NCBI RefSeq assembly: GCF_900100605.1
Contig: NZ_FNCN01000020.1
Location: forward strand, 1 to 64,000
Direction of reading: 5' to 3'
DNA: 64,000 nt
From: Sinosporangium album
GTDB lineage: Bacteria; Actinomycetota; Actinomycetes; Streptosporangiales; Streptosporangiaceae
Part shown: piece by piece, positions 1 through 8,089 of the stretch
Numbering within the stretch: the stretch's first letter is position 1
How the letters are laid out: each line of letters opens with the position of its first letter
Program-made: the position numbers and the translations under genes
The notes under the pieces: model-generated
What the model was told of the DNA's origin: nothing
Databases searched by the model: none
The model's input: only the letters and a program-made list of their open reading frames with translations

Positions 1-66
1 CCGGCACAACCCACCACCGAACCCGCCGCCGCGTCGCCGACCCCGACCTCCGGATGGTGGTACTGA
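1..66 (+). CDS. C-terminal tail of a truncated gene
   Basis: Frame 1 is open from the window edge to a TGA at 64-66 and encodes a short Pro/Thr/Ala-rich tail ending GWWY. The gene starts outside the window, so its function cannot be judged. The next gene starts 16 bp downstream with a purine-rich ribosome site, which fits a rightward operon. Confidence 0.45.
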   Translation, partial: PAQPTTEPAAASPTPTSGWWY

Positions 67-82
67 ACGACAGGAAACCCCC

Positions 83-304
83 ATGGACCACCAAACGACC
101 TACCGCTGGGCCCGATACCCCTTCACCAAGGAATGCCTCACCTGCCACACCTACGGCGCAACCCGCCGACCCGGCACCACCACAACCCAGGTATGCCACT
201 ACTGCCAAGGCGCCGGCTACGAGTACTTCACCGCCCCGCGCCGCTTCCCCGCAGACGCCGAGCTCCCCGCGGGCTGGCACTGGACACAACCCGGCAACCC
301 CTGA
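83..304 (+). CDS. Small double-CxxC zinc-ribbon-like protein
   Basis: 73 residues. Two cysteine pairs (CLTC near residue 19, CHYC near 38) with a short basic linker suggest one zinc-ribbon site; the rest is aromatic and acidic. The ATG at 83 follows an AGGAAA sequence at workable spacing. Such mini-ribbons are common in actinophages and actinomycete mobile elements, where they may bind nucleic acid or protein, but the family was not identified. It is the last gene of a rightward unit and faces two leftward genes. Confidence 0.6.
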   Translation: MDHQTTYRWARYPFTKECLTCHTYGATRRPGTTTTQVCHYCQGAGYEYFTAPRRFPADAELPAGWHWTQPGNP

Positions 305-411
305 AAACGCGTCAGGCGGACCGCTACCAGACGGCCCGCCCTTCCGCCACACACCGATTCGAACACCAGTCCCGACGTATATATATAGGGCCCACGAGCA
401 CGGTCGCCCGA

Positions 412-747
412 TCACGGGCGGAGCACCACGCGCCTCAGGAATTGCCGCTTGGCAGTGGTCGCCTGGTCGGCTCCTTTCCGGAGTCGGGCACCAGGAACAG
501 CCACCTCTTCCAACGTGTGCAGGGAGGTGGCGTAGCCGCTCAGCTCCGCGCTGTACCGCTGCAAGAGACGGGCCATGTGTGCGGCGGAGCCGAAGCTGCC
601 GCGCTCGACCTGTTCACGAAGTTCCCGCAGGGTCCGCTCGGCACGGCCGAGCGCCCGGGACAGCTCTGTGTGGTGGCTGTCCACGATGTTGCGGTAGCCG
701 CGCGCGGCCAACTCGTCGGGAAGACGACCGCTGGGGGTCGTGGCCAT
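412..747 (-). CDS. Hypothetical helical protein, second gene of a leftward pair
   Basis: 111 residues, predicted mostly alpha-helical, with heptad-like Leu/Arg/Glu spacing in residues 25-65 (RALGRAERTLRELREQ), so a short coiled coil is likely. The C-terminus is basic. It starts 2 bp after the stop of the gene at 750-1052, so the two are almost certainly co-transcribed. No family recognised; role unknown. Confidence 0.6.
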   Translation of the reverse strand: MATTPSGRLPDELAARGYRNIVDSHHTELSRALGRAERTLRELREQVERGSFGSAAHMARLLQRYSAELSGYATSLHTLEEVAVPGARLRKGADQATTAKRQFLRRVVLRP

Positions 748-749
748 GG

Positions 750-1052
750 TTACAGCCCCATCCGGTCGTAGATGCGGACAGCCATCTCACGGGCGAGCCG
801 CCCGATCGCTTCCCCCGGGTAGAGGGCCGCAAGCTCGTCGAGCAGACCGCCGACGGTCTCCGCCTCGCCCGCGTTGAGGAGCGCGAGGCGCTCGCCGCCG
901 GCGGTCTCCATCCGAGCGCGGAGGAACGTCTCGAAGTCGTTGAGGGAGATTGGCTGGCCGTTGGTCTGGCGCAGGGACGCGGACACAGGGGGTCCGGCAG
1001 GACGGGGCTTGTCCCATACGTTGATGTTCGGCTGAGAGTCGAGGTCGTGCAC
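750..1052 (-). CDS. Hypothetical protein, first gene of a leftward pair
   Basis: 100 residues. The N-terminus is polar and Pro-rich, followed by helices with Leu/Ala repeats (residues 40-95). No catalytic motif or membrane segment. It is divergent from the gene at 1216 and shares a 163-bp intergenic region holding an inverted repeat (1143-1158). Together with 412-747 it could be a small regulatory pair next to the integrase, but nothing in the sequence proves that. Confidence 0.6.
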   Translation of the reverse strand: MHDLDSQPNINVWDKPRPAGPPVSASLRQTNGQPISLNDFETFLRARMETAGGERLALLNAGEAETVGGLLDELAALYPGEAIGRLAREMAVRIYDRMGL

Positions 1053-1142
1053 GACGTGCTCGTGTCGACGCTGAACCGGGCGGGAGGGGTCGCCTTACGG
1101 CGTGGGGGCGGTCATATCCCCACCCTATCAAAAAGATCTTGT

Positions 1143-1158
1143 GACAACGCGCATTGTC
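1143..1158. promoter_or_regulatory. Inverted repeat between divergent genes
   Basis: GACAA-N6-TTGTC lies in the AT-richer divergent intergenic region between 1052 and 1216. The position fits an operator shared by both transcripts. A TACGAT at 1172-1177 could be a rightward -10 element, but no well-spaced -35 is visible. Confidence 0.35.
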
Positions 1159-1215
1159 GTTAGTAATCAGATACGATCTTGAACATCCCGCCACACGACG
1201 AGATGAGAGCCACCG

Positions 1216-1860
1216 ATGGGCCGAACCGTTCACGAAGACGCCGCCGCCACACTCCTTGACGACATTCTCACCACTCCTGAAGCCGCCGCGACGTTCGCCG
1301 AGATCCGGTCCCGACTCCGCACACAGTCGAACCACTGGTTCAACGACGGCTACATCGACGCCATCGGCCAGCTCCACGCCAAGGATCCGGCAGACTGGCC
1401 CGCCGAACAAGCGGCCGCCTTCACTCTGATCCACTCCCGCCTCATGGCCGGCACCTACATGCACCTACGTGCCAAGCTCGGCCAGCCCCCAGGCCCCGAC
1501 GCCGACCGCACCGGCAACGCCGAAGCGCTGACCCGCCTCCCATGGCCACTCACCGCCCGCCTCGACCTCGCCCAGCAAGGCGCAGATCAAGACGGTACCC
1601 TCGCCTGGAGGTGCAGCGTCACCGCCGACGGCTGCTCCACCGGAACAGCCCTGCTGCCCGACTGCGCGAACGAGGCGCCCTCGCCCCTCACCACGGTCCG
1701 CAGCATCCCCCCAAGGACCGTGCCCCTAGAAGTCGGCTACACCATGCCGAGCCGTACCCTGCTCCACCTCCACCGAGACGGCGGCGTCGCCCGCTGGCCG
1801 CACAGATCGACCGATATCCACATCCTCGTGAACCTCGCATCCGGCTCGATCGATGACTGA
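1216..1860 (+). CDS. Hypothetical protein translationally coupled to the integrase
   Basis: 214 residues. The N-terminal half is helical and acidic (EDAAATLLDDILTTPEAAAT); the C-terminal half has several short beta-like stretches and single cysteines (around residues 132, 141 and 150). The stop codon overlaps the integrase start by 8 bp, so the two proteins are probably made from one message. No known domain was recognised. Integrase-proximal position suggests a role in integration or its control, which is inference only. Confidence 0.65.
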   Translation: MGRTVHEDAAATLLDDILTTPEAAATFAEIRSRLRTQSNHWFNDGYIDAIGQLHAKDPADWPAEQAAAFTLIHSRLMAGTYMHLRAKLGQPPGPDADRTGNAEALTRLPWPLTARLDLAQQGADQDGTLAWRCSVTADGCSTGTALLPDCANEAPSPLTTVRSIPPRTVPLEVGYTMPSRTLLHLHRDGGVARWPHRSTDIHILVNLASGSIDD

Positions 1861-2884
1861 CATGCTTCCTGTCCCGGCCGCCACGGCGGCCGGGCGTGTA
1901 GTCCCGACCGCGCCCGGCGTCCCGCGTGACCGCAATCCCTACTGGGTGTACATCGACAGCCTCGAATCCGCCCACTCCCGCCGGAACATGCGCGCCAGCT
2001 TGGACCGGCTCGCCCGCATCATCGCAGGCCGCGACCCCGACGACCCAGCTACCGACGGCATCACCGGTGACGGCATCCACTGGCACCTATTCGACTACGC
2101 CCACACCATGCGTATCCGTGCCCGTCTCCAAGAACTCCATTGGAGCCCCGCCTACATCAACCTGCACTTAGTCGCCCTTCGCCGCGTCCTCCAAGAAGCA
2201 TGGCGGCTGGGCATCATGCCCGCCGACGCCTACCAACGCGCCACAGATATCAAGAACGTGAAGGCCACCCGCCTTCCTACCGGGGAACACGTCCCTGACG
2301 AGGCCCTCGCCGCAGCCCTCGACATCTGTGACGCCAACGACACCCCCGCCGGGAAACGCGATGCCGCGCTGCTGGCCGTGCTCTACTCCACCGGGTGCCG
2401 CCGCGCCGAAGTCGCCGGGATGAACCTCGCCGACTACAACTCCGCCGAGCGTTCCCTGCGCGTCATCGGCAAACGCAACAAGGAACGCAAGGTCTATCTG
2501 GAAAGCGGCGCCGTCGCCCGCATGGAAGCCTGGCTCGCCGTCCGCGGAAAGAAACCCGGCCCCCTTTTCATCGGCTTCTACCGGGGTGGCCACCGCGCCC
2601 GCTTGGCGAAGGGCAGGTTTCTCCACCTGTCCGGGCAGGCCGTTGCCGACATCCTCACCCGCCGCCTCAAGCAGGCCGGCGCGTCGCGGAAGACCCCGCA
2701 CGATCTTCGCCGGACGTTCATTGGCAACCTGCTGGACGCCGGGGTAGACCTGGCCACCGCCCAAGCATTGGCCGGGCACGACTCGCCCGTTACCACCGCC
2801 GCCTACGACCGGCGACCCGAACGGACCCGCCAGGAAGCGGTAGACCGGCTACGCCTCCCCGACCCCAAACCACTGAGACCCTGA
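1853..2884 (+). CDS. int: Tyrosine recombinase / phage integrase
   Basis: 343 residues, normal length for a tyrosine integrase. An N-terminal SAM-like core-binding region (residues 28-120) is followed by the catalytic domain. Visible catalytic residues: Arg183 (TGCRRAE), Lys210 in the GKRNKERK hairpin, His283 and Arg286 (HDLRRTF), His309 (GHDS) and Tyr318 (YDRR). It should catalyse site-specific attP x attB recombination. The gene overlaps the upstream ORF and is followed by a hairpin terminator at 3104-3134. No clear attachment core or tRNA gene is visible beside it. Confidence 0.95.
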   Translation: MTDMLPVPAATAAGRVVPTAPGVPRDRNPYWVYIDSLESAHSRRNMRASLDRLARIIAGRDPDDPATDGITGDGIHWHLFDYAHTMRIRARLQELHWSPAYINLHLVALRRVLQEAWRLGIMPADAYQRATDIKNVKATRLPTGEHVPDEALAAALDICDANDTPAGKRDAALLAVLYSTGCRRAEVAGMNLADYNSAERSLRVIGKRNKERKVYLESGAVARMEAWLAVRGKKPGPLFIGFYRGGHRARLAKGRFLHLSGQAVADILTRRLKQAGASRKTPHDLRRTFIGNLLDAGVDLATAQALAGHDSPVTTAAYDRRPERTRQEAVDRLRLPDPKPLRP

Positions 2885-3103
2885 ACCCGGCATCAACATT
2901 CTCCATGTGTGACCCGAACCGGCGTGCCCGACTGTGACGGCTACCGCCGCGCCGTAGGCAACGCGCCACTGGTTCAGCCCCCGGAACGACCCTCTGACAG
3001 GCCGGTCGTGTGCGGATGCTGTGAACAACCCCTGTCATCATGCTCGACAGGGTGCCCGGCCCCGGCGGGGAGTGCTTCGAATGCCATCAGGGATGCGATG
3101 GCA

Positions 3104-3134
3104 GGATGCCCCCGCCGTGATGGCGGGGGCATCC
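3104..3134. terminator. Bidirectional hairpin terminator
   Basis: Perfect 13-bp GC-rich stem (GGATGCCCCCGCC at 3104-3116 with 3122-3134) and a 5-nt loop, followed by CTTT. It lies between the integrase (+) and the small gene on the minus strand, and can serve both. Confidence 0.75.
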
Positions 3135-3144
3135 CTTTCAGTGG

Positions 3145-3297
3145 CTAGAAGGCGGGTGAGGTCGGCAGGATGCTGCCGACGCAGCGCTTACCAGTGGTCG
3201 GGTCGTCATGGCGGATGATCGAGCCGACCGGGCGGCTGAACACGGTGCCGCACTGGCTGCATTCGCTCTTCTGCATCTTGGGGTTCTTGCTGGGCAT
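3145..3297 (-). CDS. 50-residue zinc-knuckle mini-protein
   Basis: Read on the minus strand from the ATG at 3297, this gives a 50-residue basic protein with CSQC near residue 13 and a further Cys at 39, so a small metal or nucleic-acid-binding protein is likely. An AGAAAGAGAAAC purine tract precedes the start. It has its own promoter (3380-3408) and terminator (3104-3134), so it is an independent transcription unit. Function unknown. Confidence 0.6.
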   Translation of the reverse strand: MPSKNPKMQKSECSQCGTVFSRPVGSIIRHDDPTTGKRCVGSILPTSPAF

Positions 3298-3379
3298 GTT
3301 GTTTCTCTTTCTGGTCGTTGCTTGGTTGCTCCCTCCGGCTGGTTAGTCCGGAGGGGTCGTGTTCCTCCCGACACAAGAA

Positions 3380-3408
3380 ACTATACCGCACTCATGCCCC
3401 TAAGTGAA
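3380..3408 (-). promoter_or_regulatory. Promoter for the 50-residue gene
   Basis: On the minus strand TTCACT (3408-3403) and TATAGT (3385-3380) are separated by 17 bp. The transcript would run through a leader containing a CTCCGG/CCGGAG hairpin before the ATG at 3297. Confidence 0.5.
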
Positions 3409-3508
3409 GTGTCTCAGGCCATTTCTGCGGTGAAGTTTTTCGGCGCGCGACCCGCAACTTCCCACACAACCAGCGAACCATCCATCGAGAACAGGGCGGA
3501 AGTGTGGT

Positions 3509-3943
3509 ATGGTTTTTCACATGATCCCCCACGGTAGCGATGCAGTAGACGGGCGAGGAGCCGCCGAGATCCTCGGCATCAGTTACAAGACCTGGCGCAA
3601 CAAGGGCGGCGGCGCGGCATACGGCCTAGCCCCGCTCAACCCCGGCCGCAAGACGTTGCTCTACGACCGCACGCACGTCGAAGCCGCACGTGACGGCCAG
3701 CAGCCCCAGGCGCCGCCGCAGGGTTCCGACAAGCATCCGGCCGACCTTCTCGACGAGCAAGACGCCGCCGCGGAGTTGAGCGTGAAGTACGCAACCATTC
3801 GACACGACCGCGCTGCGGGGAGGCTGCCCGGCTGGACGGACGTGTGCGGCGTGGCCCACATCAAGCGGGCCACCCTCGATCGCGTGATCGCCGCCCGCCC
3901 TGGTCAAGGCGTCGGCGGCGGCCGGCCCCGCAAGCCCCGCTAG
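3509..3943 (+). CDS. Helix-turn-helix protein, probable excisionase/recombination factor
   Basis: 144 residues with two winged-helix/AlpA-like halves: residues 14-32 (GRGAAEILGISYKTWRNKG) and about 80-105 (EQDAAAELSVKYATIRHDR), each resembling the MerR/excisionase DNA-binding helix pair. The tail is basic (GGGRPRKPR). ATGs at 3509 and 3521 are both possible; GGCGGAAG precedes the first. Its position near the integrase makes it the best candidate for the recombination directionality factor, but this is inferred from context and fold only. Confidence 0.65.
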   Translation: MVFHMIPHGSDAVDGRGAAEILGISYKTWRNKGGGAAYGLAPLNPGRKTLLYDRTHVEAARDGQQPQAPPQGSDKHPADLLDEQDAAAELSVKYATIRHDRAAGRLPGWTDVCGVAHIKRATLDRVIAARPGQGVGGGRPRKPR

Positions 3944-4283
3944 AAAGGATCAGCCGCAGGCGTCACCGGCGGATACGCCGGATCGGCATCGACAAGAAGG
4001 CCTCCGGCGCGGTGGGGGGTGTTCAGACTCCACGCGGCACACAGGGGTCTTTGCCTGCCACCGTACGGCTCGGCGCACCGTCCAGGGCAGAAGTCTGCCG
4101 ACCCGGGGCACGTGGAGCTATGCCGCAGGTTCGCCGCCGAGGGGTGAAGTCGCCCGAGGCAGCACGCAGAAGCCCCCGCCGGCGCAAGGCCGGCGGGGGC
4201 TTTCACCGCTCTGCATATTCGGGTAACCAGCCCGCAGGGCGGTGGAGTATCCCAACCAAGCAAATGACCAGGACCCCTACAGT
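3944..4283. other. Intergenic region without a convincing gene
   Basis: 340 bp between the HTH gene and the HicB-like gene. No ORF here has coding character. It contains small inverted repeats and the strong hairpin listed separately at 4171-4203. It could hold an attachment site, but no direct evidence was found. Confidence 0.5.
4171..4203. terminator. Hairpin terminator
   Basis: A 12-bp GC stem (AGCCCCCGCCGGC from 4171 with GCCGGCGGGGGC at 4189-4200), loop GCAAG, then TTT. It lies between convergent genes and could end either. Confidence 0.75.
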
Positions 4284-4754
4284 CTAGTCGGTGGACTGAT
4301 TGATGATCTGGGAGATGCGTTGATGAGACAAGCCCAGCGCGCTGCCGGCGTCTCGGGTGCTCCAGCCATTGCCGATGAGGTGGTGCGCCGCGGTGCGCAC
4401 GGCGTCGCGTTCGGCCTGCTCGGCGTAGGCGCGTGCGGTGCGTGCGGCACCGACTGCCTTGAGCGCCTTGTCCAATTTCGGGTCGGCCGGGGAAAGATGG
4501 ACGCCGACGGTGCCAGACGTGGGGCCGAGCAGTTCGAGCACGCATTCGAGGGCGTTGTTTCGAGCCTCTTTCCAGGTCGAGCCTTGAGCTCGGACGACTT
4601 GGCCGTCCGGGAGGTCGTGCACGGTGGCGGTCCAATACTTGCCGGTTCGAGTGGCAGTTGCGCGGTAAACGGTGGCCTCGACTTCGGCTTCGGTCTGATC
4701 GAGGTTCTCGGGAATGTCCGCCTGGTCGAAAATGGCCTCGATGTATGAACTCAT
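4284..4754 (-). CDS. HicB-like protein with C-terminal helix-turn-helix
   Basis: 156 residues. Residues 28-75 look like the HicB fold (YWTATVHDLPDGQVVRAQG, then a helix ending ECVLELL). A C-terminal helix-turn-helix follows (residues 130-152, STRDAGSALGLSHQRISQII). HicB proteins are antitoxins that neutralise HicA RNases and repress their own promoters. No HicA-like ORF is adjacent, so it is either an orphan antitoxin or purely a regulator. A perfect palindrome just upstream (4772-4790) fits autoregulation. Confidence 0.75.
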   Translation of the reverse strand: MSSYIEAIFDQADIPENLDQTEAEVEATVYRATATRTGKYWTATVHDLPDGQVVRAQGSTWKEARNNALECVLELLGPTSGTVGVHLSPADPKLDKALKAVGAARTARAYAEQAERDAVRTAAHHLIGNGWSTRDAGSALGLSHQRISQIINQSTD

Positions 4755-4771
4755 GATGACAGGCTATATGC

Positions 4772-4790
4772 ATAGACAATTTTTGTCTAT
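4772..4790 (-). promoter_or_regulatory. Perfect palindromic operator of the HicB-like gene
   Basis: ATAGACAA-TTT-TTGTCTAT, 18 bp upstream of the start codon. On the minus strand a TATAGC -10-like element lies just downstream, so a protein bound here would block initiation. Confidence 0.6.
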
Positions 4791-4942
4791 CGAACTAGGC
4801 AAGAGGTGGTGCAGCAAAGCGAAATCTGATCAGTCCTCGCAACCACGCCGACTACTTCAGTACTGCTGAAGGCAAGACTGAACCGCACCGCCCGACTTCC
4901 GCAGCACCAACCCCCGCCCCCTTCCCCGTGATGGAGCCCTCT

Positions 4943-5184
4943 ATGAGCAACTCCGCCGCCCAGCCCGTCATCACCACCGAGGTAGCAGGTGGACGATCCG
5001 CCAACCCGCCGAACCCAACGCGAGGTTCGCCCCCACCGCTTGGGACGGCCAGATCGGCAAGAAGGTCCCGTTGACGTTCGACGAACGCCGCATCGGGGAT
5101 GCCGTTCTGGTCGCCACCACCGTCTCACCGGACGGCAGTTCCGCTGAGCTCACCTACGAATGGAGGCCGCTCTTCAACTCTTGA
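4943..5184 (+). pseudogene. Small gene interrupted by a frameshift
   Basis: The ATG at 4943 opens a frame starting MSNSAAQPVITTEVAG, but good coding sequence continues in the -1 frame from about 4990 (WTIRQPAEPNARF ... YEWRPLFNS) to a TGA at 5182-5184. Neither frame alone has a sensible start and end, so one base has been gained or lost around 4984-4992. The intact product would be about 80 residues, acidic and beta-rich. It is a real frameshift mutation, a sequencing indel, or less likely programmed frameshifting. Confidence 0.55.
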
Positions 5185-5267
5185 AGGGCTCCCACTCGGT
5201 CTCCATGGCGTTCTCGCTCATCCCAGAGGCCGGGCTGGTCGCCCGCGCGACCGAAGAGGAATCCTGA
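5160..5267 (+). CDS. Possible 35-residue ORF coupled to the next gene
   Basis: ATG at 5160 to TGA at 5265-5267, encoding a short helical peptide. It overlaps the end of the frameshifted gene and ends 1 bp before the next ATG, with the next gene's GAGGAA ribosome site inside it. No clear ribosome site of its own, so this may be only spacer. Confidence 0.25.
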   Translation: MEAALQLLKGSHSVSMAFSLIPEAGLVARATEEES

Positions 5268-5268
5268 A

Positions 5269-5835
5269 ATGTTCGGGCCGTACGAAGACGAGCACGACAC
5301 CTACGGCGAGCCCCTCAACCAGGAATGTCGCGCGCTCCACGCAGCAGGGCGGGTTGAGTCCGGCGACCCTGAGCGGCTGGTCTCCGGCACCCGAGCCCGC
5401 CACCTGCTGGCCGCGTGTGAGCAGGCCGGGGTCGATCTCGGCGCCTACGACCGGCAGGTCGTCGAATGGCTCGCGATGTGGGAGCCGTCGACCGTCCAGG
5501 TGATGATCGGGATCATCAGCCGCGCACACCAGGCCGGACGTGCCGGCATGCCGCGCACGGTCCCCACGACGGGCCCCCACCCGTGCCCGAGCTGTGGGGC
5601 CGCGCCTGGACAGCTTCACGGCTGGGGGTGTTCGACGGCGCGCTGCCCCGAATGCGGGCAGCAAGCCTTGAGCTGCGAGGACCACACCAACAGCCGGGCG
5701 GTGTGGTCCGGGCGGTTCCCTGGCGAGGTCGAGGTCGAGATTTACGGGCTGGAAGACCTCAACGACCTGGGGCGGCGCGCCGAGCGCGGCGAGTTCGTGT
5801 GGGACCGCGCAACGCAGCTTTGGCGGCGCGCATGA
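5269..5835 (+). CDS. Zinc-ribbon hypothetical protein
   Basis: 188 residues. The N-terminal half is helical and acidic; residues 108-135 carry CPSCG...CS...CPECG...C, a treble-clef or double zinc-ribbon arrangement. The C-terminal part (EVEVEIYGLEDLNDLGRRAERGEFVWD) is predicted alpha/beta. GAGGAA precedes the ATG at good spacing. Related-looking proteins are frequent in actinomycete mobile elements, but no function is established. First of a rightward train of small genes. Confidence 0.7.
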   Translation: MFGPYEDEHDTYGEPLNQECRALHAAGRVESGDPERLVSGTRARHLLAACEQAGVDLGAYDRQVVEWLAMWEPSTVQVMIGIISRAHQAGRAGMPRTVPTTGPHPCPSCGAAPGQLHGWGCSTARCPECGQQALSCEDHTNSRAVWSGRFPGEVEVEIYGLEDLNDLGRRAERGEFVWDRATQLWRRA

Positions 5836-5910
5836 CTCGTCCGGGGTAAACCCCACACAGCCGTCCCCCAGGGTGCCCAACCGGAGGGTGGCCCACTTCT
5901 ATATCGGGCG

Positions 5911-5940
5911 CTGACGTTAAGCCGCAACCGCCCATACCGT
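5911..5940 (+). promoter_or_regulatory. Putative promoter for the 6-9.5 kb gene train
   Basis: CTGACG (5911-5916) and TACCGT (5935-5940), 18-bp spacing, in the only sizeable gap of this rightward block and about 29 bp before the ATG at 5969. Confidence 0.4.
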
Positions 5941-5968
5941 GCCCATCCCCGCGCAGGAAGGCACACCC

Positions 5969-6685
5969 ATGCCCCAACACCCCGCTCCCCCTGACGGCCC
6001 CGCGCTCTACTACATCGGCAGCAACGGCACCGCGTGGCGTCTCGACAAACTCGAAGAAAGCCCCGACCTCCTCGACGGCCGCGAACGCGCACTCGCCGAA
6101 GGACTGATGGACCACGCGCGCACCCAACTCGACAGACTCGACCTCCCCCTGACGCGTGCGCCCCAGCGAGAGCTGGCAGGAGAGGACAGCGTGGCCACCG
6201 ACTGGATCACAGAGTTCAAGGCCAAGCTCGGCGAGGCTGAAACGCTCGCCAAGAACGTCCTCAAGAACCCCGGCTCCTGCTACGAGAGCCGCGACGCCGA
6301 CATCTTCCTAGGCCGCGAACCCCACAGCGTGCTGCGCGCCGTCGCTGCCCAACGAACTGTCCTCGACGCCCTCGAAACCGCCTACCGTAAGCGCGGCACA
6401 GAACCCGACAGCCCCGACGCGCTGATGCTGCCCGGCCTCGAACACGCCGCCCGCGCACTCGCCGAGCAGTTCACCGACCCCGCCCCGGCCATTCGCGCGT
6501 GGCTGGAGCAGTTCGCGGACGACTACATGACCGGCCGCCCCCGCTCAGTGCCGTCCTGGGCCCCCGCCATCGTGGAGGAGATCTCCATCAGCGCCGCCTC
6601 CCACCTCAACGACCGGGGCGTGGTGTTGTCGGCCAAGCTGTACGACGGCACCACGATCGCGACCGAACCTCTGGACGTGCCCTGA
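5969..6685 (+). CDS. Hypothetical acidic helical protein
   Basis: 238 residues from the ATG at 5969, chosen because AGGAAGG lies 8-14 bp upstream; an in-frame ATG at 5939 lacks this. Residues 110-145 (DADIFLGREPHSVLRAVAAQR) recall the HxPxxVLREVxAxR segment of the DUF6221 family, and the next gene resembles the C-terminus of that family. The stop TGA overlaps the next start (TGATG). Function unknown. Confidence 0.65.
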   Translation: MPQHPAPPDGPALYYIGSNGTAWRLDKLEESPDLLDGRERALAEGLMDHARTQLDRLDLPLTRAPQRELAGEDSVATDWITEFKAKLGEAETLAKNVLKNPGSCYESRDADIFLGREPHSVLRAVAAQRTVLDALETAYRKRGTEPDSPDALMLPGLEHAARALAEQFTDPAPAIRAWLEQFADDYMTGRPRSVPSWAPAIVEEISISAASHLNDRGVVLSAKLYDGTTIATEPLDVP

Positions 6686-7164
6686 TGCGGTACGTACTCC
6701 ACAACGACGGCTACCGGGACTACTACTGCACGTGGTGGACCAGCGACCCCATGGACCAGCTCCCGGTCGACCTCGACCCCCGCTACCCGGCCCCGGACTC
6801 GAACGGGCCGATCCCGGGCACCTGCCGAAACTGCGACCGACGCGGCGTCGCCGTCAAGGTGCCGCCCCTGCCCGCCGACAAGGAAGCCGCGGCGGCAGAG
6901 TTCGTCGAGTGGGTGCGGGCGGCGATCAGGGAGCAGGCGGGCAAGCCTGGCGTGTGGAACGGGCACCGGTGCGAGGCCGACGTCGCGCTCCTCGAATGGC
7001 ACGCCCCGACCACGACGGTCGTCTCACGCGGCCCGTTTGAGCAGCCGAGGTGCGTGCAGAAGTGCCACGAGTGCGGCGGCGACCCCTACCCATGCCGCAC
7101 CCTGCGGATGGTCGCCGCGCCCTACCGGTTCAGCTACTCGGGACACAAGAAGGAGTGGTTGTGA
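6685..7164 (+). CDS. DUF6221-like small protein
   Basis: 159 residues from the ATG at 6685, overlapping the preceding stop. The C-terminal part (PCRTLRMVAAPYRFSYSGHKKEWL region) closely resembles the end of DUF6221 proteins (CxTLRLLALPYADHPxYxxEW). CRNC (about residue 48) and CxxC at 123-130 may bind zinc. The neighbouring upstream gene may be the other half of the same family layout. Role unknown; DUF6221 genes are common in actinomycete genomes and phages. Confidence 0.65.
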   Translation: MRYVLHNDGYRDYYCTWWTSDPMDQLPVDLDPRYPAPDSNGPIPGTCRNCDRRGVAVKVPPLPADKEAAAAEFVEWVRAAIREQAGKPGVWNGHRCEADVALLEWHAPTTTVVSRGPFEQPRCVQKCHECGGDPYPCRTLRMVAAPYRFSYSGHKKEWL

Positions 7165-8018
7165 GCACCCAGCCCGACGAGCCGGTCTATACGGTGATCA
7201 GCGCGGCCGACGCGATAGAGGCCATCTCCCTGGAGCAGATGCGGATGAACAACCGGATCCAGGCCAAACTCCACAACCACCCCCTCGTGGCGGAGATCAG
7301 GCAGCGCCGCCACGACGCAATCCTCCCCCACGGTGCCTCCAGGGATGCGGTCGAACAGACCATCACCATGGAGCAGGCGCGCGACCTGGAGGCGTTCCTC
7401 AACCTGCTGAGAGGTCTCTACCCGACCGCGCTGGTGCCAAAGCTCGGGCCGCTCACCCCTGGCACGCACCTGTTCACCCTCTACGGGGTGCGGGTAAAAC
7501 TGGAGCCGCTACCGCCCGTGGTCGCCGAACAACGCGGCGGGAACGGCGTGGTGGGGATGCTGGAGATCTGCGCCCCGCTGCTGCCGCCCGGCACATGTCC
7601 AGGCCCCGCCGCCTACCGGCTCGTGTCCAGCGAGCTGGACGACCAGGCGGTGGCCGAAATGAAGCAGGACCTCGCCCGGGAGCTGCGGGAACCTCATATC
7701 GTGCTGGACCTCGGCGCGGACGACCTGCCCCCGTGGATACACCCGGATCCCAGATACACCGGGCCCGGGTGGCGGTTCATCGTGGGCGTCACCGTCAAGG
7801 CCGTGCCCGGCAGGACCGAGTTCGTGGTGCTCCGGCCCGTACCGGGTTCACGGCCGATCGGGTCGTTGGACGGGGAGTGGATGCGCCGTCCGAGCATTCC
7901 GGTGCATGCCGTGCTGATCAACGACCACGTCGCCAGAGTGATCGGGGCGGAACCGACCGGCCATATCGAGGTCAACGACGCCGGTCAGATCGCCGAGGTG
8001 TACGAGGTGTCGGCGTGA
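7161..8018 (+). CDS. Hypothetical protein
   Basis: 285 residues from a GTG at 7161 that overlaps the previous stop (GTGA). Predicted alpha-helical first third (AADAIEAISLEQMRMNN) and a beta-rich remainder with paired Val/Leu strands. No Cys cluster, membrane segment or catalytic motif recognised. Tight coupling to both neighbours shows it belongs to the same operon. Function not recognised. Confidence 0.65.
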   Translation: MSTQPDEPVYTVISAADAIEAISLEQMRMNNRIQAKLHNHPLVAEIRQRRHDAILPHGASRDAVEQTITMEQARDLEAFLNLLRGLYPTALVPKLGPLTPGTHLFTLYGVRVKLEPLPPVVAEQRGGNGVVGMLEICAPLLPPGTCPGPAAYRLVSSELDDQAVAEMKQDLARELREPHIVLDLGADDLPPWIHPDPRYTGPGWRFIVGVTVKAVPGRTEFVVLRPVPGSRPIGSLDGEWMRRPSIPVHAVLINDHVARVIGAEPTGHIEVNDAGQIAEVYEVSA

Positions 8019-8089
8019 CGTGGCGTCGCCTCCTGAACATCCCCGGAGGCGTCTACCACGCGCGAGAGGCCGAGGAGGGCAGGGCGTGA
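8015..8089 (+). CDS. 24-residue coupled mini-gene
   Basis: GTG at 8015 overlaps the previous stop by 4 bp; the TGA at 8087-8089 overlaps the next start (GTGA at 8086). The peptide (MTWRRLLNIPGGVYHAREAE...) is basic then acidic. Only the double start-stop overlap supports it. Confidence 0.4.
   Translation: MTWRRLLNIPGGVYHAREAEEGRA

Noticed and set aside
2885..3103. attP/attL core next to the integrase
   Set aside because: No tRNA 3-prime end or direct repeat matching another site in the window was found; needs the other junction.
2909..3148. 79-residue ORF after the integrase
   Set aside because: No ribosome site, poor coding character, and runs through the terminator hairpin.
4972..5074. 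Programmed -1 frameshift in the small gene
   Set aside because: No slippery heptamer or downstream pseudoknot is evident; an indel is more likely, and several similar breaks occur elsewhere in the window.
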